From Crassaminicella profunda (lineage in GTDB: Bacteria; Bacillota; Clostridia; Peptostreptococcales; Thermotaleaceae), in contig NZ_CP082326.1 of the NCBI RefSeq assembly GCF_019884785.1, positions 1,481,355-1,545,354 of the forward strand: 64,000 nucleotides of DNA, in the 5' to 3' direction. Below the pieces are notes generated by a model. It was not told the DNA's origin and did not search any database. It saw nothing but the letters and a program-made list of their open reading frames with translations. Position 1 is the first letter of the stretch. Each line of letters begins with the position of its first letter. This document shows positions 52,531-61,787 of the stretch, piece by piece. A program made the translations under genes and the position numbers.

Positions 52531-54180
52531 TAAGCAAAGCGCGTGGTCTTTTTTATTTTGAGGTGAGAAATATAGAGTTAATGTAACCTTTTCTTTATCA
52601 ACCTTAACTTTTTTTACAATACTTCTCAATAGTTTTTTCTTGTCATTAAAATCAAGATATTCATATGTATCTCTAAACTCTTCAATAGATTTTATAAACA
52701 CATCCATATTACATGTTTCTGTGTAATTCGAATCTAATTCATTTTCAATTTCAAAAAGTTGCTTGTTATAGTCCTTTTTCTGTTTTTCAAGGTCTCTATA
52801 TCTTTTTTGTATTATGATTTCAGGAAGAGTACCTTTTCCAAGTGCATTAACCAGATTTTGTATTTCACTTTCAAGACTATCTATTGCAGCTTGAGTTTTA
52901 TTTCTTTTTGCTATAAGGGGTACACGCTTAGTTTCTAATTCATCGTTAGTGCTTTCTAATATATCTGTAATGAATTTTTTATCATTGCATATTTCCTTGA
53001 TATAATCAATAATGATATTTTCTAATACATCAGTTCTGACGTTGTTATTATCACACAATACTTTGGATTTTTGCTCTCTCGTTAGACATCTAAAATAATT
53101 GAAGTATCCTTTTTCTTTAGTACTAGATTTTTTTGAACTGAAAACAGACATAGCAGAACCACATCTACCGCAGCGTACTAAACCTACAAGTGGAGATTTT
53201 TCACTTTTACCAGTACGTGGAGCGTGATTTTTGTTAGATTTTAGCTTCATTTGTACTTTCTTATACATTTCCCCGGGAATGATTCCTGGATGCTCTCCAA
53301 TTACTAATATCCATTCTTCTTTACTTCTTTGTCTAGAAGTGCTTTTATGTGCTTTTCTACGATTATAAAACATAAGTCCATAGGTACCATCAAATTCTTT
53401 TTTTGAATTAACTATTTGAATATTGGTGTGATTTTTAAAATATTCATAGGCAGTTTTATCTGCAATACAGTAAAGGGAATTTTGAAGCATTCTTGACATT
53501 TGATTATGGGCCCAGGTGGAATTATTTTTAGTTTTATAAGAGTATTCAAAAGAATTTGCTCTAGTGACATTGTTTCTAATAGATCCTTCGAATTCTAAAT
53601 ACCACTCATAGAATTGCTTTACAATTTCAGCTTCATCATTTTTTATGATTAGCTTTGATGCTTTTTTATTTCTACCATTGGTGTTAGTAGTTTCTTTTAT
53701 AACATCAAAACCATAGGGAACAGGCCCACCATTCCATTTTCCCATTTTAGCTCTATCGATCATGTTGTCTCTAACTCTTTCAGCAATTGTTTCTCTTTCT
53801 AGTTGAGCAAATACACTAGACATATACATCATTGCTTTACCTAAAGGGCTGCTTAAGTCAAAATTGTCCTTTACAGATATAAAACTGACTCCCATATTAT
53901 CTAATTCATTTATAAGAGAAGAGAAGTCATTTACAGATCTAGAAATTCTATCAAGTTTGTAACATACGATTGAATTAAATTTACCTTTTTCTGCATCCTG
54001 CATCATTTGAGCAAAGCCAGGTCTATCTAAAGTTTTACCGGATATATCGTAATCCTGATATATAATGTAGTCCCAATCTCTTAATTCACATAAAGATTTA
54101 CACCTACTAATTTGATTCTCAATAGATTCTCCTTTTTCAGTTGCTTTAGATTTACGAGCATAAATAGCTGCTGTTGCCAC
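52507..54180 (-). CDS. Large serine recombinase, integrase of element 2
   Basis: A 557-residue serine integrase. Catalytic serine S11 is in [20 protein letters not shown], with arginines in [13 protein letters not shown]. Then the recombinase domain, a zinc ribbon ([10 protein letters not shown]...YFRCLTREQ) and a coiled coil (residues 420-490). GTG 54180 is eight bases after AGGAGG. The last seven or so codons and the stop lie in comM sequence read backwards, so the C-terminus is host-encoded and would differ in the excised circle. It marks the left end of a second element in comM. Confidence 0.92.
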   Translation of the reverse strand: MATAAIYARKSKATEKGESIENQISRCKSLCELRDWDYIIYQDYDISGKTLDRPGFAQMMQDAEKGKFNSIVCYKLDRISRSVNDFSSLINELDNMGVSFISVKDNFDLSSPLGKAMMYMSSVFAQLERETIAERVRDNMIDRAKMGKWNGGPVPYGFDVIKETTNTNGRNKKASKLIIKNDEAEIVKQFYEWYLEFEGSIRNNVTRANSFEYSYKTKNNSTWAHNQMSRMLQNSLYCIADKTAYEYFKNHTNIQIVNSKKEFDGTYGLMFYNRRKAHKSTSRQRSKEEWILVIGEHPGIIPGEMYKKVQMKLKSNKNHAPRTGKSEKSPLVGLVRCGRCGSAMSVFSSKKSSTKEKGYFNYFRCLTREQKSKVLCDNNNVRTDVLENIIIDYIKEICNDKKFITDILESTNDELETKRVPLIAKRNKTQAAIDSLESEIQNLVNALGKGTLPEIIIQKRYRDLEKQKKDYNKQLFEIENELDSNYTETCNMDVFIKSIEEFRDTYEYLDFNDKKKLLRSIVKKVKVDKEKVTLTLYFSPQNKKDHALCLRMHKDSC

Positions 54181-54243
54181 AAGTTTCACCTCCTACATTA
54201 TATTATACGTCAAAACAGGTATATAAATATATGGAATAATGTC

Positions 54244-54756
54244 CTAATCGGTTGTTTTATTATAAATAAATATTGATGGTAAGCTACCAAGATATAGCAT
54301 TCTTTTTTCATCGATAGCCCAAGTTGACTTTTCCTTTGCCATAAATTTAAATTTTTCAATAAGAAATTCTTCGGTAACGAAGAAATAATTTACAAGATCA
54401 TGAAAGGTAGTTGCTATTCTTTGTTTAATAACGGAAATGAGCATATTGGTAGGGATTAAGAAATTTGTAGCCCATTTTAAAGCTAAGAGCTCTTTTTTAT
54501 CTACATTTATTCTGTCGCTGTAGCACATATATCTTCTTGGTGTTATATCTCCTATAGTAGTCCTGTAATGTCCAACTTCTTCGGCAAGTACTATTCTATA
54601 CAATCTTTCATTATTTCTAATCTTTTCGGCTATCAAGATTAGAGAGTAATCTCCATCAGAGTAATAATATCCAAGAACAGAAGGAGGGAGGGGCATAAAT
54701 TCTTTAATAATTTCACATTTAATTATAATAGTTTCTAATTTATCTGTTGGGATCAT
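54244..54756 (-). CDS. ImmA/IrrE family metallopeptidase
   Basis: A 170-residue protein with the variant zinc motif IVLAEEVGHYRTTIGDI, typical of phage-type ImmA/IrrE proteins, and PTNMLISVIKQRI downstream. The prototype ImmA cleaves the repressor ImmR to induce ICEBs1. No repressor gene adjoins it here, which is unusual. RBS GGAGAT precedes ATG 54756. It lies 63 bases upstream of the integrase start on the same strand and may control excision. A LexA-type box at 54965-54976 is upstream. Confidence 0.82.
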   Translation of the reverse strand: MIPTDKLETIIIKCEIIKEFMPLPPSVLGYYYSDGDYSLILIAEKIRNNERLYRIVLAEEVGHYRTTIGDITPRRYMCYSDRINVDKKELLALKWATNFLIPTNMLISVIKQRIATTFHDLVNYFFVTEEFLIEKFKFMAKEKSTWAIDEKRMLYLGSLPSIFIYNKTTD

Positions 54757-55138
54757 AATTTATATCTCCAGGTATTAGATTTTTAAAGTTAAAGCTGAAT
54801 TTAAAGTTAATCATGAACATAAAGGAAGATTTTTCATGAATTATAAATTTGAAATAATATTATCAGAGAAAAAGATATGTGTAAATTTTGGTAATTTGGT
54901 GTGAGAAGCTGTTAAGGGTGATTTTCTTTAAAAAGCTAAGAAATACGAAAGTATTTGCAAAATAGAACATATGTTCGATAAAAAAGATTATTACATAAGT
55001 ACAGATTAAAATTTAATAGGTTATAGCTGTAAAATAAGCTTGATACGACACATTTAGACAAATTTTCAATAAGTTGTCGTGTAGAATAATTATTGATATG
55101 CTGAAATAATTACTTTACCAGAGAAAAAGGAGATTAAA
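54757..55138. promoter_or_regulatory. Divergent control region of element 2 with LexA box
   Basis: GAACATATGTTC (54965-54976) fits GAAC-N4-GTTC, the Gram-positive LexA operator. Further right, ACGACA (55045-55050) and TGTCGT (55075-55080) are inverted, and TTGTCG, a 17-base spacer and TATGCT make a weak promoter towards 55139. The layout resembles a lysogeny switch. Confidence 0.6.
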
Positions 55139-56068
55139 ATGATTAATATGGAAATATACTATAATTTCATTATGAACAAAACAAAAGAAAAGAAAATAAA
55201 TAGAAAAGTTAATACAGAAATTATTTCATTAGGAATATTTTTTATTACTGGGTGTCTAGCAATAGTTTTTATTGTTTTAGGGTTGTGTTTAGGAGTTAAA
55301 ACAGGGAATTATGATGATAGTGGAATGTATATATTAGGATCGTCTATTCTTATTTTTCCTTCAGTAATTTTTATGGTATATGCAGATTCAAAAGATCCAT
55401 TATCTGATTTATCCATAGGTGATAAAATTATTGGTTATTTATATTTTTTCTTAAAACAGATAGATGGTATTGAAAGTAAACCAGAATGGATAAGAAAGAT
55501 TTATTTTATAAAATTAAAAAGAATAAGAATGATAATTTTACATCAACTCTATATTATTTCTAAGAATTTAAAAAATGTATTTATTTTTGAACAGAGAAAA
55601 GAGGAGTTGTGTTTACTTGATAAGATAAGAAAAGTATTACGAGAAAAGATAATTGTTCTCCTAAAAGATAAAGAGAAAGGAGAACCTAAAGCAATTGAGT
55701 TTATTAATATCTTAATTACATTATATGGATATAATGTTTATGATTTAATTACAAAAGACGATCAGAATAAGCAAATGTTATTGGAACATCTGAATATTCA
55801 AAGAGAATGTGAATTAAAAAAATTGAATATGATGTTAAAAGAAATTGAAGAATTAGAAAGTGTTCTTGGTGATGAAAATAAAAAATTTATTTTTATGCGA
55901 ATAAAGAGTACTTTTTCAAATACATATGTACTTATGGTTTTGGCTACGTTTTTTTTTGGAGTATTATTCTATTTTAAAAATGTTCTTGGAACTGTTTCGG
56001 ATATAATAACTTACATGACTGGGATTTTAACATGGTTAGGAATAATTTGGAAAAGAAAAAAAGAGTAA
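55139..56068 (+). CDS. Four-span membrane protein, unknown
   Basis: A 309-residue protein. Spans at about residues 28-52, 63-82, 262-278 and 285-304 flank a 180-residue cytoplasmic helical domain (IDGIESKPEWIRKIYFIKLK, ECELKKLNMMLKEIEELESV). No family recognised. ATG 55139 follows AAAGGAG. It is the first plus-strand gene of the element, downstream of the LexA-box region. Could be an effector of the element or a lysogeny-linked exclusion protein; not established. Confidence 0.6.
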   Translation: MINMEIYYNFIMNKTKEKKINRKVNTEIISLGIFFITGCLAIVFIVLGLCLGVKTGNYDDSGMYILGSSILIFPSVIFMVYADSKDPLSDLSIGDKIIGYLYFFLKQIDGIESKPEWIRKIYFIKLKRIRMIILHQLYIISKNLKNVFIFEQRKEELCLLDKIRKVLREKIIVLLKDKEKGEPKAIEFINILITLYGYNVYDLITKDDQNKQMLLEHLNIQRECELKKLNMMLKEIEELESVLGDENKKFIFMRIKSTFSNTYVLMVLATFFFGVLFYFKNVLGTVSDIITYMTGILTWLGIIWKRKKE

Positions 56069-56491
56069 ATTTTGATTCGAAGTGCATACGTGTATTTTTT
56101 TCGAATAAAAATATTGTTAAAAAAATTATTCTAATGATGATGTATTTATATAAATTATTTATTGTGCAGCTATTTTGGAATAGAATCAACATAATATCCT
56201 TGACCAATGCGAAGAAAGTGAAGTTTTATAATGGGAGTAGAATCAGATGTAACTATATTGTCTTGTGCAAAATAAGGTATATATGAAGAAAACACCATAG
56301 TTAAAGATAAAAGAGATATTAAATACATGTAATCGTATCTATTATACATATTATTCTGAAGCAAAATAAATCAGTGTTGATATTGTATTATTTTTAAAAA
56401 GAAAATATACTATTTGTATATAACACCTATAATACAAAATAATGGACAAAATGGTATATATTTGAACAAATGAAAAAGGGGGATTTTAAGG
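56069..56491. other. Intergenic region before the ABC-3C operon
   Basis: No supported gene. TTTGTAT (56413-56419) and ATACAAA (56432-56438) form an inverted repeat overlapping a TATAAT (56428-56433), a probable operator-promoter for the ABC-3C operon. Confidence 0.45.
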
Positions 56492-56674
56492 ATGTCAGGA
56501 ATAGAATTATTTGGCATTATTGCTGGAGTAGCTTCTATAATAGGTTTGTTTATTGGAGGAACAGTGATAAAAAGAAAACTAAAAGATGATAACTCTGTTA
56601 AAAGAAATAAACAAATTATAAAAGGTGGAAGTTTTAATCAGCAAGCTGGGAGAGATATAAAAAATGTTAAATAG
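56492..56674 (+). CDS. Small membrane effector-type protein of the ABC-3C operon
   Basis: A 60-residue protein. One membrane span (IIAGVASIIGLFIGGTVI, about residues 8-26), a basic linker, then GGSFNQQAGRDIKNVK. The motif NQQAGRDI recurs as NQQAGHDI in the next protein. In conflict systems such short membrane modules serve as killing effectors and the repeat motif as a docking or assembly strand. ATG 56492 follows GGGGGATTTTAAGG. It overlaps the next gene by 11 bases, so translation is coupled. Confidence 0.6.
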   Translation: MSGIELFGIIAGVASIIGLFIGGTVIKRKLKDDNSVKRNKQIIKGGSFNQQAGRDIKNVK

Positions 56675-57197
56675 TAATAAACAGGATATAGCTGGTGATC
56701 ATAATCAACAGGCTGGACATGATATTATTAATATTAATTTAAGAGAGCATAGAAAAGCACTAACATTCTATGAAGAAGATATAAAAGATGTTATAATTTA
56801 TTTTTCAAGAAATATAAATTATATTGATGGAAATATAGATGATATGAAAAAGATACCACTTGAAGAGAAAAATGAAATAAATGGATTATCAGAAGATTAT
56901 TTTGAAATAATAAAAGAAGATTTTATGGAGTACTTTGCTAAAATAGACACTTTTTTAAAAGATCCTAAAAATGTAGAATATCTTGAAATGTACCAAGGCA
57001 CTGTGGGAGAATTGAAGCATAAAATTACTATTAGAAGAAAATATTATGAATATTTTGAAGAAATATTTGAAGATTTGTATGACTATATTTTTAAAAGAAA
57101 TAAAAAAGAAATAAAGTCGGAGAAAGGAATTATTTGGGTATTTCTACATTATATGTATTGTAATTGTGATATAGGAAAAAAGTGTAAAGAGGAATGA
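56664..57197 (+). CDS. ABC-three-component system, CTD-type component
   Basis: A 177-residue protein. The N-terminal 25 residues carry DIAGDHNQQAGHDIININ, a motif like the one in the preceding small protein. The rest is helical and acidic (DIKDVIIYFSRNINYIDGNI, ENLKHKIT-type helices near 110-150) with cysteines near the C-terminus (YMYCNCDIGKKC). Its place before a small middle component and a DUF2326 ATPase identifies it as the C-terminal-domain (effector-carrying) member of an ABC-3C system. Its sequence alone would not be diagnostic. Confidence 0.6.
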   Translation: MLNSNKQDIAGDHNQQAGHDIININLREHRKALTFYEEDIKDVIIYFSRNINYIDGNIDDMKKIPLEEKNEINGLSEDYFEIIKEDFMEYFAKIDTFLKDPKNVEYLEMYQGTVGELKHKITIRRKYYEYFEEIFEDLYDYIFKRNKKEIKSEKGIIWVFLHYMYCNCDIGKKCKEE

Positions 57198-57439
57198 TAA
57201 TATTGATTAAACCACATAAGTTTTTAAATTTGGATAATTGTGTTATTAATATCAGTAGTATGATTATCGAACAATTACAAATAAATGGTATAATGACATA
57301 CAATGAGTTATATGAGGCTATATATAGAGTAAATGGAGAAAATATGAAATATATTTTTATGCCAGCAATAAGTTTTTTATTTCTTCTAGGTAAAATAAAC
57401 TATTATAAAGAATCAGATACTTTGGAGCTGATAGAATGA
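57194..57439 (+). CDS. ABC-three-component system middle component
   Basis: An 81-residue protein (ISSMIIEQLQINGIMTYNEL, FMPAISFLFLLGKINYYKES) with a winged-helix-like pattern, as in the small middle components of ABC-3C systems. It overlaps both neighbours by ATGA (57194 and 57436), a hallmark of tightly coupled operons. ATG 57194 sits close to its ribosome site, so TTG 57203 is an alternative start. The component is thought to link the ATPase to the effector. Confidence 0.7.
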   Translation: MIILIKPHKFLNLDNCVINISSMIIEQLQINGIMTYNELYEAIYRVNGENMKYIFMPAISFLFLLGKINYYKESDTLELIE

Positions 57440-59238
57440 AATTAATGAAATTGTATTCAAATAAAAATAATTTTAAAACAATAAAATTCAATGAAAGCTT
57501 AAATATTATATTAGGTAAAGTAACTAAGGCGTATGACAGAGATAGAGACACACATAATCTAGGAAAAACTACATTAATAGAGATAATTGATTTTATGTTA
57601 TTAAAAGATATTTCTAGCAACAAGAAGCATATTTTCAAAAAACATAGAAATAAATTTTTAGAGTATGAATTTTTTTTAGAAATCAAATTAAATAGTGGTA
57701 AGTTTCTAACAATTAAAAGATCTGTTCAAAGAAGTAGTAGAGTTTCTTTTAAATTACATAAAGAATGTTATCAAAAATTTGTACATTTAATTGAATGGGA
57801 TCATGAGGAATTATCAATAAATAGTAAAATACCAGATAAGAATGCAAAGAGTATTTTGAATAGTTATTTAGGATTTAACGTATTAGAGAAATATGGATAT
57901 AGACAGACAATTAATTATTTTTTAAGAACTCAAGCTGACTATGGAAATGTTTTTCATTTGAATAAGTTTGCAGGTAGAGACATTAATTGGAAACCTTTTT
58001 TGTTTGAGTTGTTAGGCTTTGAGGGTTCGTTTATTTATCAAAAGTATGAATCCGAAGATAAATATAATGAACAAGAAAAGATAGCAAATGAGATAAAAGA
58101 AAAATTTTCTATTAATACTGCTGAATTAGACAAAATTAATGGGCTAATTGATATAAAGCAACAAGAAAAAAATGAAGTACAAAAGTTAATTGATGAATTT
58201 GATTTTTACTTAAAAGAGCAAGGAATCAGTAAGGACTTGGTAGAAGAACTTGAAAGTAAAATTGCAAAATTAAATACAGATGTGTATAATTTGAAATATG
58301 ATATTGAAAGAATTAAAGAAGGTCTTAATATTGGAATAAATTTTAATTTAAAAACAGTGGAAAAAATTTTTAAGGAAGTAAACATATATTTTCCAAGTCA
58401 GTTGAAAAAAAGCTATGAAGAACTTGTAAAATTTAACAATGAAATTACAAGTGAAAGAAGTAAGTACTTAAAGGAATCGTTAATAAAAAAAGAAGCACTA
58501 ATTAAAGAAGTGGAAAAGAAATTGATAGAATTAAATGAGGAGAGAAAGAAAAAATTAGCATTTTTAAAAGAAGAAGATTCTTTTAAAAAATTTAAAAATT
58601 ATCAAGCAGAATTGATACAAATTGAAAGAGAAATATCTGATCTTAAAAGTAAAATTGACAATATTGATGTAATTAAAAATATTAATGAACAATTAAAGGA
58701 TTTATCTGGTGAGATTGTTGATAAAACAGAGAAAATACAAAATCAAATCCAAAATGGAAATAAAGAGTATAGGAATATTAGGCTATTGTTTAATCAGTTA
58801 TTAATCAAGATTATAAATAGAAAAGGAATATTATCTATAACACCGAATAAAAAAGGTAATGTTGAATTTTATGCAGAAATAGCAGACTTTAATAAAGAAG
58901 AAAGTACTTCTCAAGGGGAAGGAAATACATATAAAAAAATTTTATGTGTATGCTTTGATTTAGCTCTTCTAATTCATTATAGTAATAAAAGTTTTTATCG
59001 TTTTGTTTATCATGATGGTAGCTTGGAGAGCTTAGATAATAGAAAAAAACTTAATTATTTGGAACTGCTTAATGAAGTATGCAAGGAATATAATTTGCAG
59101 ATTATATTAACAATGATTGAAGATGATATCCCTACTATGAAAAATGGAGAAAAATATAAGTTTAATGCAGAACAAATTGCATTAATATTAACTGATGAAG
59201 ATAATAATGCTGGAAGATTATTTGAAATGGAATTTTAG
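57436..59238 (+). CDS. DUF2326 ABC-type ATPase of an ABC-three-component system
   Basis: A 600-residue SMC/RecN-like ATPase. Start MKLMKLYSNKNNFKTIKFNE is typical of DUF2326. Walker A is DTHNLGKTTLIEI (G43-K44-T45). Residues about 215-440 form a long antiparallel coiled coil. The C-terminal domain has the ABC signature-like TSQGEGNTYKK and Walker B/D-loop region FVYHDGSLESLD. ABC-3C systems are described as nucleoprotein-sensing conflict systems in which the ATPase triggers a paired effector. Fourth gene of the operon, overlapping the middle component by four bases. Confidence 0.85.
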   Translation: MKLMKLYSNKNNFKTIKFNESLNIILGKVTKAYDRDRDTHNLGKTTLIEIIDFMLLKDISSNKKHIFKKHRNKFLEYEFFLEIKLNSGKFLTIKRSVQRSSRVSFKLHKECYQKFVHLIEWDHEELSINSKIPDKNAKSILNSYLGFNVLEKYGYRQTINYFLRTQADYGNVFHLNKFAGRDINWKPFLFELLGFEGSFIYQKYESEDKYNEQEKIANEIKEKFSINTAELDKINGLIDIKQQEKNEVQKLIDEFDFYLKEQGISKDLVEELESKIAKLNTDVYNLKYDIERIKEGLNIGINFNLKTVEKIFKEVNIYFPSQLKKSYEELVKFNNEITSERSKYLKESLIKKEALIKEVEKKLIELNEERKKKLAFLKEEDSFKKFKNYQAELIQIEREISDLKSKIDNIDVIKNINEQLKDLSGEIVDKTEKIQNQIQNGNKEYRNIRLLFNQLLIKIINRKGILSITPNKKGNVEFYAEIADFNKEESTSQGEGNTYKKILCVCFDLALLIHYSNKSFYRFVYHDGSLESLDNRKKLNYLELLNEVCKEYNLQIILTMIEDDIPTMKNGEKYKFNAEQIALILTDEDNNAGRLFEMEF

Positions 59239-59298
59239 TATAATATTGAGGATTCTAGCTTTTGTAGTTTGTGTGAAAAAATATTTTGATAGATATAA

Positions 59299-59393
59299 AA
59301 AGGTGATCCACAAAGTCACCTTTATTTTTATATAAAACATTCCAGAAAATCGACCTTAAATGACAAATTTCACGAAAGAATACGTGTAAAATG
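59299..59393 (+). repeat. Intergenic cassette-type repeat, copy E
   Basis: A terminator hairpin AAAGGTGA / TCACCTTT (59299-59323) of unrelated sequence is followed by the 65-nt box (59329-59393), with CGACCTTAAATGACAAAT and GTGTAAAATG. The 3' flank (AAGATGTATTTTGATGTATG) matches that of copy G. The rest of 59394-59612 has no gene. Confidence 0.85.
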
Positions 59394-59612
59394 TATAAAG
59401 ATGTATTTTGATGTATGTAAGTTTAGAATTACGGATTATGGAGATGTGGATAGAAGGATTATGAAAAATGTAGCAGGAAACAATTCTAAGAATTACGTTT
59501 TAAATAATAGCTGAATTTATTATAAAAAATAACATTTTGTAAGCGAGTATTTTAGCTATAATTCTGTAAACAACACGAGATTATGCAACAATCAAAAAGG
59601 AGGATTTGTTTG

Positions 59613-60479
59613 ATGAGTAAAATTCCATTTAGAATTAGGCACGGTCTATTGAATGAAAAAACAATTGATGATGATTTTCCAGAGCATACTCGAAATGGAC
59701 TATATAATATATTATATGAGTTTGTAGAAAAAGGATGTATTAAAGGTTCATGGCTAAGCATGCGACAAGAAATATACAGGTGTGGAAGAATTAAATTTAC
59801 TAATCAGGATGAGGATTTTTGTCAAAATGATGTAGAATCGGCGTTATATAAGCTTGAGTGGAGCCAAATCTATACATTTATTGAACGAATTTATGAAAAA
59901 CTACTAAAAGCAAGGTATGTACCTGGAGATTTAATTGAACTAGAAGAGGCACAACTTAGATTTCAAGATGAAATTAATACATTGGTTAGAGAAGATAATC
60001 TAGCATATGAAATTATGGATGGGCAATTTATAAGAGGTGGTCATGCTATAACAAGAAAAAATGTTGAGAAAATGGGAATAGTATTAGCAGAGAATAGATT
60101 CTCTCAAGCAAGAACGCATTACAACAAGGCATTAAAATTTTTTAGAAAGAATCCTCAGCCAGACATTGAAAATTCTGTGAAAGAGAGTATTTGTGCTCTA
60201 GAATCAACTGTTGAAGTAATTACCGGTAAACCTGTAGCTAATGATTTTACGAAGTATTTAAACAAACTACAAGGAAATGCAGAAGGACAAATTCCATCTC
60301 CAATTGTTCAAAGTGTAATAAAAATATTCGCATATCGTGGAGGAGCTAAGGGGGTTTCCCACGGTAATACAAATGGATTAAATATATCAATACATGAAGC
60401 TGAATTAGTATTAAATCTAGTAGCTGGATATATAACTTATTTTATTGATAAATTGAACTATGATGAAGTGCCTTTTTAA
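59613..60479 (+). CDS. AbiJ-like abortive-infection protein
   Basis: A 288-residue protein. The N-terminus FRIRHGLLNEKTIDDDFPEH and RNGLYNILYEFVEKG resemble AbiJ N-terminal domain 4 (RNGLWN pattern). The C-terminal half carries the Abi/HEPN-like ending YRGGAKGVSHGNTNGLNISI with a conserved HG. Proteins of this build confer abortive phage resistance. ATG 59613 is nine bases after AAGGAGG; an upstream in-frame start at 59583 has no site. A one-gene unit between repeat copies E and F. Confidence 0.75.
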   Translation: MSKIPFRIRHGLLNEKTIDDDFPEHTRNGLYNILYEFVEKGCIKGSWLSMRQEIYRCGRIKFTNQDEDFCQNDVESALYKLEWSQIYTFIERIYEKLLKARYVPGDLIELEEAQLRFQDEINTLVREDNLAYEIMDGQFIRGGHAITRKNVEKMGIVLAENRFSQARTHYNKALKFFRKNPQPDIENSVKESICALESTVEVITGKPVANDFTKYLNKLQGNAEGQIPSPIVQSVIKIFAYRGGAKGVSHGNTNGLNISIHEAELVLNLVAGYITYFIDKLNYDEVPF

Positions 60480-60549
60480 GCTACAATGCAGTAATTATTT
60501 TTCAATATATTAGTATGGTATGGAGAACATCTATAATGTTAAGCCATTC

Positions 60550-60697
60550 GAATATAATACAATTATATGCTGTGGTAAAAAACTCAAATTTCAACCTAAA
60601 ACAAGAATTAGATTTTATCTAGTTCTTATTTTTATACAGAAAATTTTAGGAAATCGACCTTAAATGACAAATTCTACTCAAACATAAGTGTAAACTG
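60550..60697 (+). repeat. Intergenic cassette-type repeat, copy F
   Basis: 5' block with AAACTCAAATTTCAACCT, hairpin 60603-60627 (AAGAA...TTCTT, T tail), and the 65-nt box 60633-60697 ending GTGTAAACTG. Its 3' flank matches copy D. Confidence 0.85.
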
Positions 60698-60746
60698 TAC
60701 AAGAAGATTTCTAAGAATCTTATACACAATTATTAGGAGGTTAAAT

Positions 60747-61517
60747 ATGAAGAATAGAACTTTAGATTATTATATATGTCCTAAATGCCACAATGGTGGT
60801 GAGTATGATATAACTGTACCTGGATTTACTATTACTTGCTGTAGATGTGGTTATAGAGATTCACATGTTAGATGTGACAATTGTGGTGTAGAAGGTGGAT
60901 TTGTTAAAAATATTTCTAATAAACCACACAAATGGGTTTGTGATTATTGTGGCACTATTAATAAACTAGATGATAATTTTTATAGAATACCAGTTAAAAT
61001 ACCTAATTCAACAAAAATGAAAAAAAGTAATACCAAGAAGAAAAGAAAATCTGAATTTTTAAAAAGCACTTTATTATATTTGGTATTATACTGTTTTATA
61101 CTTACTACATGCTTATTGGAGGATAGCAGTAATTTTGATATATGGGTTGCCATTAAAATGCTTGGCGCAACATCTGGAATTTTTGTAGCAAGCTACGTGG
61201 GCTTAAAAGGAGGTTCATTTAGGTTAGGGCAGCAGGATAGATTAAAGCTTTTTATTGAAAGACTACATATACCACATAGGATAATTATGACACATATTTG
61301 TATTTTTATTGTGGCTCTATTAATAGTTAGTTTTACTGATGATGGTTCTAGTGCTAAAAATTTCATCAGAACAGAAAAAATTGATCAAGAGCTAATTACT
61401 GCAATAGAGAAAACATTTAAAAGAACAGATATAAAACAAATAGTAAAAATAGATGATGAATATATAATTACTTTTTCAGATGAAAGTACAGAAGTATTTG
61501 AGTATCTTGGTGAATAA
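60747..61517 (+). CDS. Zinc-ribbon membrane protein
   Basis: A 256-residue protein. Four CxxC-type pairs (C11/C14, C32/C34, C43/C46, C65/C68) form a double zinc ribbon. A basic linker follows (KKSNTKKKRKSEF), then three spans (about residues 107-126, 137-155, 187-204) and a short C-terminal domain (QIVKIDDEYIITFSDESTEV). No family recognised; the domain layout is seen in effector or sensor proteins of conflict loci. ATG 60747 follows AGGAGG. A one-gene unit between repeat copies F and G. Confidence 0.6.
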   Translation: MKNRTLDYYICPKCHNGGEYDITVPGFTITCCRCGYRDSHVRCDNCGVEGGFVKNISNKPHKWVCDYCGTINKLDDNFYRIPVKIPNSTKMKKSNTKKKRKSEFLKSTLLYLVLYCFILTTCLLEDSSNFDIWVAIKMLGATSGIFVASYVGLKGGSFRLGQQDRLKLFIERLHIPHRIIMTHICIFIVALLIVSFTDDGSSAKNFIRTEKIDQELITAIEKTFKRTDIKQIVKIDDEYIITFSDESTEVFEYLGE

Positions 61518-61649
61518 GGGGATGGTTAAAATCTCAACATCCTAAGCTGAAATAAGAATTAGATTTCATCTAGTTCTTATTTTTTATACAAAACATCATG
61601 GGGAGTCGACCTTAAATGACAAAATTTATACAAAGATGGGTGTAAAATA
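61518..61649 (+). repeat. Intergenic cassette-type repeat, copy G
   Basis: 5' block with ATCTCAACATCCTAAGCT, hairpin 61554-61578 with T tail, and the 65-nt box 61585-61649, the most divergent copy (GTCGACCTTAAATGAC kept). The 3' flank matches copy E. Confidence 0.85.
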
Positions 61650-61787
61650 TATGAGGATATATTTTGATGTATGTAAGTAAAAATTACCAAATATTGATTC
61701 TCAAATACTACTTTAAAAGGAATCAAAAACGAATTTAAAATAGCCGTAAGCAAGTGATAGTTAAAATTTTTAAGGGGGATTATATCA

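Noticed and set aside
56032-56286. 84-codon plus-strand frame after the four-span membrane protein
   Set aside because: Starts inside the upstream gene in another frame, has no ribosome site and no coherent composition.
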